Below, one piece after another: positions 1-11,100 of a stretch of 37,644 nt of DNA. Below the pieces are notes generated by a model. It made no database searches and had not been told where the DNA came from. It was given only the letters and a program-made list of their open reading frames with translations. This DNA is from Chlamydomonas sphaeroides. Its lineage: Eukaryota; Chlorophyta; Chlorophyceae; Chlamydomonadales; Chlamydomonadaceae. Where the stretch lies: contig BDDC01000892.1 in NCBI GenBank assembly GCA_001662425.1, positions 2,327 through 39,970 of the forward strand. Reading direction: 5' to 3'. Each line of letters starts with the position of its first letter. The stretch's first letter is position 1. The position numbers and the translations under genes were made by a program.

Positions 1-226
1 AGTGATTGGGGCGGCGGGTGCAGCCGCGCTGCGTGACGCCTTCACCAGCGAGGAGGAGTACTGCCAGCACATGGCGGTGATTGGGGCGGCGGGTGCAGCC
101 GCGCAGCGTGACGCCTTCGCCAGCGAGGAGGAGTACCGCCGGTTCAAGGTGGCGACTGGGGCGGCGGGTGCAGCCGCGCAGCGTGACGCCTTCGCCAGCG
201 AGGAGGAGTACCGCCAGCACATGGCA
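1..226 (+). repeat. Tandem 75-bp coding repeat, three copies
   Basis: Three head-to-tail copies of a 75-bp unit beginning GGGGCGGCGGGTGCAGCC. The period equals 25 codons, so the reading frame is kept. Copies 2 and 3 are nearly identical; copy 1 has a few differences (CGCTG for CGCAG, ACC for GCC). More copies may lie left of the window. Confidence 0.85.
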
Positions 227-559
227 GGGCTTCGGGCCGGCGAATGGGCAGCTTTCATGAGCCCAGTGGTTACTGCGGTGGGTGTTGCTGTGATGGAGTG
301 GGCTGTCGGCAAGTGCCTTGTGTGCATTGCCACACACCGCGCCAGCCGCTCCGCTGTCCGCCGCTTTGGGCGCCACATGTGCATTACTTGCAGTACCACA
401 TTGAAGTGCGAGGATGGACTTGTCGTAAGGAAGGATAGGCGCCGGCGCGGGGACGTTGTAGCCGCGAAGGTCCTGGGCGAGGCGGGCGAGCTGGCCAAGA
501 GCGTGGCGGCGGAGCTCAAGCGCCAGTGGGAGGCGGAGGCGATAGTTATTGACGACTGA
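1..559 (+). CDS. 3' end of an unrecognised gene: Ala-rich 25-residue repeats followed by a CxxC...CxxC segment
   Basis: The frame is open from base 2 to a TGA at 557-559 and runs off the left edge, so the start is missing. I do not recognise the family. The first 75 residues are three near-identical 25-residue repeats built on an Ala/Gly stretch, RDAF, then SEEEY. They are followed by a moderately hydrophobic stretch (about residues 85-110) and by four cysteines spaced C-x2-C-x18-C-x2-C (residues 105, 108, 127, 130 of this frame), a spacing that could hold zinc. The last 50 residues are basic (KDRRRRGD) and then helical, ending in acidic residues. No function is assigned. Coding is supported by the in-frame repeats and the codon-periodic GC-rich third positions. 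Whether the visible part is one exon cannot be told. Confidence 0.5.
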   Translation, partial: VIGAAGAAALRDAFTSEEEYCQHMAVIGAAGAAAQRDAFASEEEYRRFKVATGAAGAAAQRDAFASEEEYRQHMAGLRAGEWAAFMSPVVTAVGVAVMEWAVGKCLVCIATHRASRSAVRRFGRHMCITCSTTLKCEDGLVVRKDRRRRGDVVAAKVLGEAGELAKSVAAELKRQWEAEAIVIDD

Positions 560-1672
560 CGGATCGCCGGTCTGCCCAGCAGCCTGATGCATGTCGAGAA
601 TACGGTTGAACGGTTGATGTTGCAGATAGATGTCGGGAAGTCGCGACAGCCGTGTGCATGGCATTGCGCTGTGCTCCGCTGATGAGTCGCTGAGTCGCTG
701 TGGCCGTCTGCGGCAACGAATAATACCGTGGCGGCGGACGTACAGCTGTCACGCGGTGGCTTGCAGCCGGCCATTACTAGCGTGGCCACTAGCTCGTCAT
801 TGGCTGGGGAGCGCCCGAGGCCTCGCTCGAGGCTCTTCACTAAGCTAGTCGCGCTATATAGGGGCCAGGCCTGGCCAGGCGGGTCCCTGGCGGCCGCGGC
901 GGCGGCGAGGGGCAGGGTAGCAGGTGGAGGCAGCCAGAGAGCACGGTAGTGTAGAGGCCGCTAGGGATGGGAGCACCGCGGTGCTGGTGGCCGCGGCAAG
1001 CTGCAATGTACTACATCAACCGCCCTGCCTGCGCGTGCTGAGCGGTCGACCTTGGTGATACGAGCTTCACACACCGGTGCCCACCCACTGTAGCTAGGCC
1101 GTCAGAGGGGGAGAGATAGGAGACGGTGGCCTAACAGTACGCCGAAGCATATGCGGTACAGCGCATGCACGGGTCGTTAGTACATCCGCCGTACATCCCA
1201 GTACATCGCAGTCCGCACGACGATAGATAGCATCTTACCGTTTGAAAATTAAAGCTCCTGCAAACACCACAACGCATGCGCAGCAGCATGGCCGTCGCCG
1301 CATGCGCACAAAAGTCAGCCGCCAACAACCGAGACGCGGCCCTGTGTCGGCCCCAAACGTACAACCACCGCACTGCAGCCGTACGTACGTGACATCACTC
1401 AACCGCGACAGACTATATTCAACCACGACAACACGGGGTACAGCATGCATCTTGTTGCTTGCCGTCTTGATGCCCCGCTCTATCGCCCTCTTGTCAAAGC
1501 CGCGATAGGTGCCTCCAATACACCCCACACACTCAAACTCACCCAAACTCGCGTCTTGACGCTGGCCCTCTGCCCTCCACCCAGTCACTCCGTAACCCAT
1601 CGCATGCACAATGCCCCCTCACCAGCCGCCGTCATTGTACAATTCATCTGAATCGCCGCCCTGGGGCCCGTC
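560..1672. other. Intergenic space between convergent gene ends
   Basis: About 1.1 kb between the stop codons of the left-edge gene (plus) and the F-box/LRR gene (minus), so it should hold two 3' UTRs. I found no TGTAA signal on either strand here. A TATATA sequence sits at 855-860 in a GC-rich setting. No ORF in it resembles a known protein. Confidence 0.5.
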
Positions 1673-4600
1673 CTAGTAACCGTAGTAGTCGTCACGCCCC
1701 GCCCGCCCGTAGTAGCCGTCTCTGTACGGGTCGTACCCGGCATCAAAGCCGTCCTCATACTCGTCATACTCGTCATACTCGTCATCATAGTCACCACCAT
1801 CGTCATCACCGCCATCGTCGCTGTTGAAGCCTTCGTCGATGTCCGCCCGGATGTCGGCCTCGCCCCGGAAGCCCATGGCCGCCAGCCTCGCCCGCACCTC
1901 GCCGATCAGCGCCTCGATTGCGTCGAGTGGGTCGTCGAACTCAGCGTCCAGCTCGTCATCGTCCTCGTCATAGTCGTAATCGTCGTTGTCCAGGTAGTCA
2001 TTGGGCGCCGTCAGCTCGACCGCGCCACGGTAGCCGTGCCTGCCGTACAGCGCCGCCAGCTGCTCCACAAGCTGCTGCCGAGCGGCCTTGGCAGTGGCGC
2101 CGCCGCGCGACGACGAGGGGCCCTTGCGGGCGCCGGGGCCGACGGCGCTCACGTCCAGGCGCACCACCTCGAGGTGGGGCAGCGAGGGCATGCCGGCGAG
2201 GCCGGCGGGGTCATAGGCCGAGGGGCAGGACAGGATGAGCTCCTGCACGGGACGGATGGGCGGGCGGGTCGCGGCGGGAGGAGGGCACTTGAGGCAACAG
2301 GTGATGCACTGACGTGCGCGGCGCACTGGTTGCAATGCCACACACCGAGACACACGTGAATTGAGCGAGGAGGCCAGCAACTGATCCCAACGTGCGCCCT
2401 ACCTGTGCACCGCTGGCCCAGCACCGCCCTGCTCTGCATGTATGCCACCACAAACCTCTAGCTCCTGGCGTCAGCGGGCCGCCGCCCACGCACCTGGAGC
2501 TGCGTCGCCTCCCGGTCAATCGCCTGCAGGTCCGCGGCCGCGAGCTGGATGCCCTGCAGCCGCATGCGCGTGAAGCGTGAGGATCTGCGGGCGGGGAGCG
2601 CAGACAGAACGCGCATCAGCACCAGCCCGGCCAGTGGCCAGGGCCGGCATGCGCTCTTGTGCCCTGCTCCACCATACCAACGACCTCCCATACTGCACCC
2701 CGCTTGCGCTCCTCAACCGGCCGCACCTGCACAGCGCGCTCAGCCACCCGCTGTGGTCGCCCTCGCCGCCGCGCGCCCGCGCAGCACCGCCCTTGCCCTT
2801 GCCCTTCCGCTTGGCCGTCCAGGGCACCAGCAGCCGCGGCCCGGCATCGCCCGGCCGCGGCGCCATGGGCCGGTGCACCACTGCGAGCGCGTCCACGTGG
2901 CGGCCCTGCAGGAAGCGAGCCGCGCCCAGAAGCGCCTGCGAGCATGGGAATGTGGGTCGGGTGATGTGGGTCGGGCGCTGGGGTGATGTGGGTCGGCAGC
3001 GGCCGATGTGAGTCGAGCAGGCAGGGGTGCTGGTGCCACGGCCGCGGCCACAAGCTGCTGCGCCAACCCACCTGCAGGCCCGCGGGCCGCAGCGCGCCAC
3101 GCTCGTCCGCGTAGCGGCCTGCATCCAGCGACATGACCACCTCGAAGTCCGCGAAGTCCAGCCGGCGCAACGAGGAGGGCGCGGGGTGCAGTGCCGCCAG
3201 CAGCTCGGGCGCCACCACCTTGTCATCCAGGCACAGCTCTACCAGGCCCGGCGGCAGCGGCCAGGTCGGCAGCTCCGTCAGCGGCATGCGAATCGCCGCC
3301 GCGGACTGCACCTCGGTTGAGGTCAGGCAGCCGGCGGTGAGCGAGGTGAGGCACGACAGCGCGTCCAGGCCGGGCGCCAGCAGTGGCCAGCGGCTGAGGC
3401 GCAGCGACTGCAGGTGGGCTAGCGGCGCCAGCGCGGCCGCGGGCAGCGCAGCCGGCGACCGGCCATAGATGTCCAGGACCTGCTTGGCGCGGAGCGAGGG
3501 ACGCGCAGCGAGGTTAAGAAGGCGTACGAGGGGCCGGTGAGAAGGGTGCACGAAGGACAGCTCCAGGAAGCAACATCTGCACACGCCGCCACACGAGATG
3601 CAGGGGCCCGGCCGGGATGATAACTGAGGATGCGCGCCGAGGCGCGGGGTCGCCCGACCAGGCTGCGGTGCGCTAGCCGGGCAAGACTGGGCGCGGCCGC
3701 AGAGGGTGTGCCCAGCGCACGGCGCACGTCTTGGGGTCCAGGGATTAGCCAGCAAGGCCCATGGCGCGCTATGGACGGTGAGCTGCTCCCCAGCGAGGGC
3801 TGTGGCATTCTTGCCAAGCTCCGGCTGGGCGCATGAAGCACGGCGCACCCACGTTGAGGTCCAGGGACTGGATGTTTGTCAGGTGCCGCAGCAGCCCTTC
3901 CACGTTGGCGGACGCCAGCCAGTCGATGCGGGCCGACAGGCGGCGCAGCCGGCCCAGGGCCGCAACGACGGCCTCGCTCTCGAGGCGCGAGTCGGGGCCG
4001 AACGCCAGCGTGACGTTCCGGATGTCGAGGTGGGTCAGCGAGGCGGGCAACAGCTGCAGCACCGAGGTCGACGCAGTGGCGTGGGTCTCGAGATCCAGGT
4101 GGGTCAGGTGCGGCAGGGCCTGCATCAGGCCCGGCAGTTGCGCGACCGCCGGTTCGCCACCCAGCTTCAGGTGGGTGAGCTTGGTGAAGCGCGCCAGCAG
4201 CTTGGCCTCCTGCTGCGTCAGGCTGACCGGGTCCATGCCAAGGTCCAGGAGCTGGTCCGATAGGGGGAGAAGGCTGGTGAGCACGCGCCACGGCTCCACG
4301 CCCGGAGTCACGCCCAGCTGCATGCGGGTGAGGTGCGGCAGCGGCCGCGGCGCTGGCTGGCCGGTCGGCGCAGTGAGGGGCGCCAGCATAGCCGCCAGCG
4401 CCTCGGGCAGCTCAGCCAAGTGCCCGTAGGGCAACGTCCGCAGCTCCAGGTATGCAAGGAGCGGCGTGGCCGCCGGCACCAGCCGCGCGGCCGCGGGCGA
4501 TAGGAGGCTTTCTGGCGTCAGCGACAAACTGCTGGTAGGCATGGGGTCGGTGGCCGTGGAGGCTTGCGCGGCCATGGCGCCCAGCATACCGGCCCTGCGC

Positions 4601-5006
4601 GGCCGTCGGCAGAGGGGTGACCGTGGGACGTGGCGTGGGCGCCGTCAATACCGGCCGTGTCCTCATCAGCTCGCCAACAAAATGGCACTCACAGAGCGTC
4701 CGGCCAGCCGGCAAGGTCCAACGAGGCCTTGCAGATGCGCACGTCCTTTGGCCGACAGCCGCGAGCCAGCAGCCTAGCGAAAGAACCGTGCACATCCTCG
4801 GCGCTGCAGTCAATGCCAAGCACGCTGATGATGACGTTCTCTACGCAGGCGTCGTATGTGTCGCGGATGCCACGGCAAACAAGACGGAGCCACGATGCGC
4901 GCTGTGCACCAAGCCCGCGGAGATGCTTGCTAATGACTGGGAGGAGGTCCTTAGACGTCAGGATGCTATCCAGGCCTACAGCCGCGGTCTCGGAGGCTTG
5001 GTCCAT
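1673..5006 (-). CDS. F-box / leucine-rich-repeat protein with acidic Tyr/Asp-rich C-terminal tail (copy A)
   Basis: Six exons on the minus strand join in frame to about 777 residues: 5006-4693, 4594-3853, 3479-3072, 2935-2727, 2584-2494, 2242-1673; all introns GT-AG. Exon 1 holds an F-box-like helix bundle (SKDLLPVISKHL...WLRLVCRGIRDTY, about residues 17-60), the part that normally docks on SKP1 of an SCF ubiquitin ligase. Exons 2-3 carry LRR-type strands (LTHLKLGG, LTHLDLETH, LTHLDIRN, LQSLRLS, LVELCLDD), likely the substrate-binding surface. Exon 5 adds another (MRLQGIQL). Exon 6 starts with ELILSCPSAYDP, then a VEQLAALYGRHGYRGAVEL block, then a long Asp/Glu/Tyr tail ending YYGY. The Met at 5006 is the first ahead of the F-box. 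A decayed tandem copy lies directly upstream at 5518-7309. Family is fairly sure; the target is unknown. Confidence 0.8.
1738..1800 (-). repeat. Trinucleotide-like coding microrepeats encoding Asp/Glu/Tyr runs
   Basis: Short repeats of TCGTCATAC and CATCGTCATC on the plus strand read as DEYDEY and DDGGDDD runs on the minus strand, inside the last exon of the F-box/LRR gene. They explain the acidic tail and are prone to length change. Confidence 0.7.
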
Positions 5007-5517
5007 TTCAACGCCTGCCGTCCATCAAAGCTGCAGACTTGTTAGGTTTGCTGCAGTTCCATGTGGTTGGTGTGCTGAGGAGCTGCGATGGCCGGCAAAG
5101 ACAGCGGGCTGTCGTTGCGGGCACGTACCCTGGTCACCCCTGGCCTTCTCGCTGCTCTCCGGGTGGCTTGCTCTCTTCCTCCCAGGTCTGTATTGGGGTT
5201 GCGGGGGGCAATAGCTTAGCCTCGCTAGCGCGAGCCGAGGCCGGTGGCTTCAATTGTCGCGGCGCGCTCCAGCGGTACACGTCAACGTCGTCGCCGACTA
5301 CCCATTCCGTGTGTGCGGTGGCAGGCCGGTGCATTGCGGCGGGGAACCCGTGAATTGCACGGGGCCCCAGGAGGTGTGGACTTATACCCCGCGTCGTGTG
5401 TAACTTGCACAGCAGCAGCAGAGTCTCCCATCCAACTCAAGCATGTCGTTGACACTCCCATGCTCAGGAGTGACTGGCTCGGCCCATACACTAAGCCGCT
5501 GCACCCCGCTGCAGCCG
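5007..5517. other. Spacer between F-box copies (promoter side of copy A)
   Basis: About 510 bp between the start of copy A and the stop of copy B, both on the minus strand. It should hold the promoter and 5' UTR of copy A. No clear TATA box, TGTAA signal or conserved ORF was recognised. Confidence 0.4.
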
Positions 5518-7309
5518 CTAACCAACACCCGACCCCTCAGCCCAGGATATGCAACCCTCCTTGGCAGCCCGGCCGCTCAGAAGCAGTGGTGCCAGGGCAT
5601 CACGCCACCCTGGTCCTTCGTCTGTCAGTGCCAATACGCCACGACCGCCGCCGCAGCCCCTCCCACTCGGCAGCCCATCGCTCAGTAGCGGTGGTCTCGT
5701 GCCCTTGCCTCGCTTGTCGTACATGTCGTACTTGTCCTCGCCGTAGTCCAAGTCGTCGTTCTCACCGTCGTCGTACTTGTACGGGTTCCACCCGTCGTCC
5801 TTGCTTGGTCCCCGTGCCGGCTTGTAGTCGTCGTACAGGTCGTTCTTGTCCTCCCGCGAGTCCACAACCCCAAACTGTACGCCGCAAGCCCAGATGTTAA
5901 CGGACGGCGCAAAGGCCACCTGCCTCAGGACTGTCTCCACCTCCCCTCTGAGCGCAACGCACAGGCGCGCGTCGTCGTACCATGACTGCACATCGTCCGG
6001 GTCGTGAGCAGCGAGCTCCAGGGCGCCGCGGTAGCAGCCCCTCGCGAACAGCCCCGCCAGCTGCTCCACCACATGCTGCCGCATGCTCATACTGCGGCCC
6101 GTGGCGGGGTCTCTGAAGACGCCGGTGGCAGCGGCTGCAGCGGTGATGTCGATCTGGAGCACCTTGAGGCGAGGCAGCGCAGCCGGACCGAGGCAGATGA
6201 GGCCGGCAGGGTCGTAGGCCGAGGGGCAGGAGAGCACGAGCTCCTGCGGGGAGGCAAGGTAGACGGCAGGCAGGAGCGTGTTCGATTGCAAGTTGCCAGT
6301 GCAGTTGGCGCGCAGCCTGCGCTGGGTGAGCAAACTGCACCCGCGGCCTGCTCCCGTGTCAGTGGAGCGCGGCCCACCTCAAGCTCAGGCGCCTCTCGGC
6401 CACTGGTCTCCAGGTCCTTGGCCGACAGCTGGATGCCCTGCAGCCGCAGCTGCGTCAGGTGGCGGAATCTGTGAGGAGCACAGAAAGCAAAGTCATTGCA
6501 GCGGGCGCGGCATCGTCAATTGCAGGGCGTCCTTGCCTACCGTCCCACCTTCCCACCGCAAGCCCGCCACACCCGCACAGTGCCGCCAGCCACTCGCCAT
6601 GGCCGCCCTCGACGCCGCCAACCCCCTGCAATGTCGCCCCCGCGCCGCCTCGACCCGGCCCGGCGGTCGCCGCCTTGCCCTTCTTTTTGATGTTCTGTTG
6701 CGGTCCAGGCGCTGTCCAAGGCACGAGCAGCAGCGGCTCCGCGGTTGTGGTGGCCTTGTGGCCGGTACTTGACCATTAGGGAGTCCAGCGGAAAGTGGCC
6801 CTGCAGGACGCGGCCCGCACCCGCCAGCGCTTGCGGAGTGGGTTGGAGGCGGGCATCACGCTAGGTCTGATGGTGGGCGTCGATGTGGGCCGGGACCTAT
6901 GTGGGTCGGCGAGGACCAACGTGGGTCGGCCAGGGTCGATGTGGGTCGGGGAGCCGCAACGTTGAGGACCGGGGAGCAAGCGTGCAAGCTGCAGCTGCCA
7001 GCACATGCTGCACGTACCTGCAGCGCCGCCGCCCGCAGCGCGCCGCGCTCATCGGTGTGGCGGTCCAGGTGCAGTGACAGGGTGAGCTGGCGGCTGCCAA
7101 AGCTGTAGCTGCGCAGCGAGATGGGCACCGTGCTCTGCAGTCGCGTCGAAGCTGTCGCGGACGCTGCTGGAGATGAGTCGGAGCCAAGCGACAGGCGCCG
7201 CGGAGGCACGGAGGTGTTAAACGATGAAGGGAAGGAGGTCCTTAGAAGACAGCACGTCACCCATGGTCCTCACGGTGGACGCCTCGGGCGTTGCGGCTCG
7301 GGCCGACAT
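5518..7309 (-). pseudogene. Broken tandem paralogue of the F-box/LRR gene (copy B)
   Basis: From the Met at 7309 the minus strand reads an F-box start (SSKDLLPFIV) then an in-frame TAA at 7217-7219, exactly where copy A continues with SKHLRG; beyond the stop the same frame still matches copy A (HLR...WLRLISSSVRDSFDA). Near 7140 the match jumps, with a frame change, to the end of copy A's exon 3 (LDRHTDERGALRAAALQ, donor at 7017), so roughly 390 codons of LRRs are missing. The exon-4 equivalent (about 6840-6560) matches in two frames (LAGAGRVLQG, then VPWTAPG...WLAALC), so it is shifted as well. The exon-5 equivalent 6468-6378 (91 nt, same length and splice phases as copy A) and the last exon 6243-5518 (ELVLSCPSAYDP, acidic Lys/Asp/Tyr tail) are intact. 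The full protein cannot be made; a shorter product from the 3' exons is not excluded. Confidence 0.85.
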
Positions 7310-8194
7310 TCGCGACGCGCGATCAAGGGCTACCCAGCTGCGCTGTCCAAACGGAATACCATCAGTGCATAAGGTATGCCTACAGCGGTATAGACGAGAC
7401 AGTTTTGGGGTGGTTGCGGGCTTGCGGCTGCTGTTACGGACAGCTGCACGACAGCCGCTGACAGCGAGGAAAGCCAGAACCATCTCAACAGCGTCATTCT
7501 CCTTGTTGCAAGCGCTTGGCTGCAACAACCATGAGCCCGATATCGCAGCCGACGCAAGCAGGAAGTCGCCCTGCTTACCGCCACCTGCCCTGCTGCCCCA
7601 ATGCCACCAGCGCACACACCTGCCAGCCGACATACCCTTACACAGAAGTAGCGGAATGAAGATGAGGTCGATGGCCATAATGTGGGACATAGGCCCCGTG
7701 GCACGACCTCGCGGCCTTGCCTCGCCTGCACAGCAGACATGACGCTGGAATCTCAACAGCAGAAACCGTCTATCTTACCTACAAATCACGCACCACAAGA
7801 GGCACGGCTCGAAAGCCTGCCAGGCCCAGGCATCCGCCTGTACGGCGGCCCGCCTCGGCCCCAAAATCGTGGCATGTCAACACATACCCGTTCCTCAACC
7901 GGCAACTGCCATCCCAGCCCGGCCTGGCCGCAACGCCCCGAATGGCCTGAGCGCCGCAGCCCCGTTCCGGGCGCCGCTGCCCTGCAACCGCGGGCTCTGT
8001 CGCCCAAGCCTCTAGGCCCACGCCGCGCCGCCGACAACACCCCCCTTGCCTTGCCCCCCAATGCGCCACGCACCCCTCAAACCCGCACCTCGCCTAGCCC
8101 CCGCCCACGCCCACGCCCCACCCACATTCCGCCCTGCCCAAGCACCTCGCCCAAGCCCAACCCAGGACCCATCCCCGCCCGCGCCCCGCCGCCC
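7310..8194. other. Spacer: 3' UTR of spermidine synthase and upstream part of F-box copy B
   Basis: About 885 bp. The minus-strand UTR of spermidine synthase runs into it from the right. Open frames seen here on both strands have no recognisable motif and look like GC-driven shadows. Confidence 0.4.
7638..7642 (-). other. TGTAA poly(A) signal candidate, spermidine synthase
   Basis: TTACA on the plus strand is TGTAA on the minus strand, about 550 nt beyond the spermidine synthase stop. TGTAA is the usual chlorophycean poly(A) signal; this is the first one I found behind this stop. Confidence 0.45.
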
Positions 8195-11100
8195 CTACTG
8201 GAAGGTGAGGCAGCCCGCGAGCGCCTTCTTGGCAAACACGGGCAGCGCGAAGGCCGCGGCGTGCACCTCGTGGCTGTAGTAGCGCAGCTCGCCCACCCCC
8301 AGCTTGGGCAGCGGCCCCGGCTCGGGCTGCCGCGGCTGCCGCGGGTCCAACGGCCCCCCCGCGCAGTCGCCGTCGCCCTGCTCGCTGCGCGCCTTGGAGC
8401 ACACCAACATGCCGATCTGCGGAGGAGGTTGGGGCAGCGCCGGTTGGGGATCCAGTGAACCCAGGCTCCGGCACTTAACGCCCCCGGGCGTCGTTCATGC
8501 CTGCAGTCAGTCCCGGGGGCGCAGCAGCGCCTGCGCGCCTGCCCCGCTGCTGCATGCCCTCCCGCACCTGTCCCGAGGGGTAGGTGGGGATGGTGGTGGT
8601 GGCGTACGCCACGGCGCCGCCCTCAAACACGTCCTTGCACATGGACGCCAGCGCCTTGATGATGTCGATGTGCAGCCACAGCGACTCGGCCTGCGCGGGC
8701 GGGCGGGCGGTGAGGGCAGAACAGGCAGGTTGGCCACACGTGGGGCGTGTCCCGCGCTAGTGCCGCAGGTGCGCACGACAGGCCACTCCGTGTGCCACGG
8801 CTTCGTCCCCGCACCCTGCAGACCCACAGCCTCATAGAGCGGACAGGGGGATACCCCAGGCGGCAGGGCCAGCACCCGCCTGCACCCGCCTGCACCCGCC
8901 TGCACCCGCCTGCACCCGCCTGCACGTACCTGCGTGCACACGATGCCGCCCGGCCGCACCGCCCGGTGCAGGGCCTCGAAAAAGGGCTGCGGCGCGGAGC
9001 AAGCAGGAGACAGGGGGCGCGCAAAGTTCGGACGGACGAGGCCGAGGCGAGCGCGGCGTTATGAGCTGGAGGCCTGCGAGAGCGGGCGTGCCCTTGCCCT
9101 GTGTGCCCCCTCCACCCTCCTCTGACCCAGACGAGGATCGCGACTCCACAACTCGGCCACCCATGGCCTCCACCCCTGCCTCCATCCCCGGGCCGCCCGC
9201 CTCCCCTGGCCCGCAACGACCCTTCTCGAACAGCACCTCGGCCGCCCCGCGCCTCCTGCCTCTGCTGTTCCACCCCGCAACTGCTCAATCCTGCCCTGCT
9301 CTATGCCTGGCTCCACCTAGCGCGCCCCGCACCCGGCGGCCCGCCGCAGCGCACCTTCTCAAACAGCACCTCGGCGGGGCCCACCGGGTCGCTGGAGTCG
9401 ACGATGATGAGGTCGTAGCTGTCGGGCTCGCTGTCCTCCACGTACTTGATGCCGTCGCAGATGTGCAGCGTTACCCGCGGGTCGGTGAAGCCCACCGCCA
9501 TCTGCCGGTTGTGCATGGGAGGGAGGCGGGGAGCGCGGGGTCGGGGTACGGCGACATGTGCCGGGTAAGGCCGGGTGGCACGACCACCGACCTCACCGAG
9601 CCCGTGGCCCCCCAGTGCCCTCAGGCATTGTTCCCGGCGTTCATGGTCGGAGGCTGGAAGCACCGGCAGACGAGCCCCGGCCCCTCGGCCCCGGCCCCAC
9701 CTCGGGGAAGAACTGCTTGGAGACGTCCGGCACCATCCTGTGGGGAAGGGGCAAGTGGGGAGCAAGGTGAAAGGACAGCAGCGGGGCTGAGTGGCCGGGA
9801 CGGCACAGCGGTCAGTCGCCCTCGCGCCAAACGCGTTAGTCGGGACAGCTTCTAGGGAGGCCCGACACGACCAGCGCCCGGACACGATGTCGGACCAGTA
9901 CGCCCCAGACACGTGTTGACTGCAGGCCTGCAGCCGGCAGACCTTGCTTTCCCCTCCTCTACCCCTCTGCCCCTGCGCCCGCCCCACTTGTCGATCTCCG
10001 CCATGTGGATCTCCTCGATGCTGGGGTAGCGCGCCAGCTCCCGCAGCACGCCGCCGTCGCCGCCGCCCACCACCAGGACCTTCTTGGCGGGCCGCTGCGG
10101 GGCGGGCCGAGAGGAGGGGCCGGTTGGGCAGCGGCATGGCTCCCGCACAATGGCTGCGTTCGTTGTGCCTTCGCGTTGGTTGTGCCGTGCCGCCCCCGCC
10201 CTTGCTTGAGTCGTCCCCTGGGCACCCTCCGCTACGCCCCCACCGGCGCGGCCGCTCCCTGCTCCCCGTCTCCTCATTCCACCAGCCGCTTCCGACCCAA
10301 GGCCCCAGGTGACGTGTTGTGGCATCCCGCCCTTGTCAGGCCCAGCCCCCTGCCCCAGCCCCCTGCCCTCCATTTCCCTAGGCGGCTCACGTCCAGGCTG
10401 CACACGGGGATGTGCGCAATCATCTCCTGGTACGAGAACTCGTCACGGTCCGTGACCTGGATCACGCCTGGGGAGGGAAGGGGGTGCAGCAGCAGGCGCC
10501 GGCGGGAGGCATGTCGTGGGAGGGAGGAACTACGGGCAGTCGGGGGCCCGGGGCGGAAGGAAGATGGCAGGGCGTACTCTGGAGCCGTGGCTCATAGGCC
10601 CGGGGCGACACCGGCTTAGTTAGGCGCCAGGGCATATGGAGCGTTCTAGGGTTCTGCTAGGGTTTAGGGCTCTGCCGCTGTGCGGCCTGCACAGAGAGCT
10701 GCGCCGCGTCCCAGTCCGCCAGCCTGTCGCAGGCAGCCAGGCGCATGGCGGCACCTCCGCATGCACGGGCCGCCTAGCAGCCCGCGCAACGCCGGGCCCC
10801 GCCGCCTGGGAGCATTGGGCGCCGCTGGCGCCGCAGCCACGCGGCGTGGGCTTGCCCCCTTGCAGCCGCCGCGCCCTGCGACGGAGGCGCGCAGTGCCGC
10901 AGCTGCAGGCGGCGCTGGGCGCTGGGCTGCTTGGCCTCTTGGGACCCCAAGCGGCGCCCGCTAGCCGCTCGGCAGCTGTTGGGTAGCAGCACGCGGCTTG
11001 GCGGCTGAAGCAGCCTGGCCGGGTTCAACCACTGCAGGGTGCTAGCCTGCTGCGCTTCGGGGCTGCCAGACCGCAGCGGGCGCACAGAAACAGCCGCCCG

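Noticed and set aside
7682..8458. 258-codon plus-strand ORF over the end of spermidine synthase
   Set aside because: It is the antisense shadow of the last spermidine synthase exon and its UTR.
8871..8926. CRISPR-like array
   Set aside because: Units are 10 bp, directly abutting, without spacers; it is a minisatellite in a eukaryotic intron.
11026..11040. GGTTCAACC as a tRNA B-box
   Set aside because: No matching A-box or cloverleaf arms around it.
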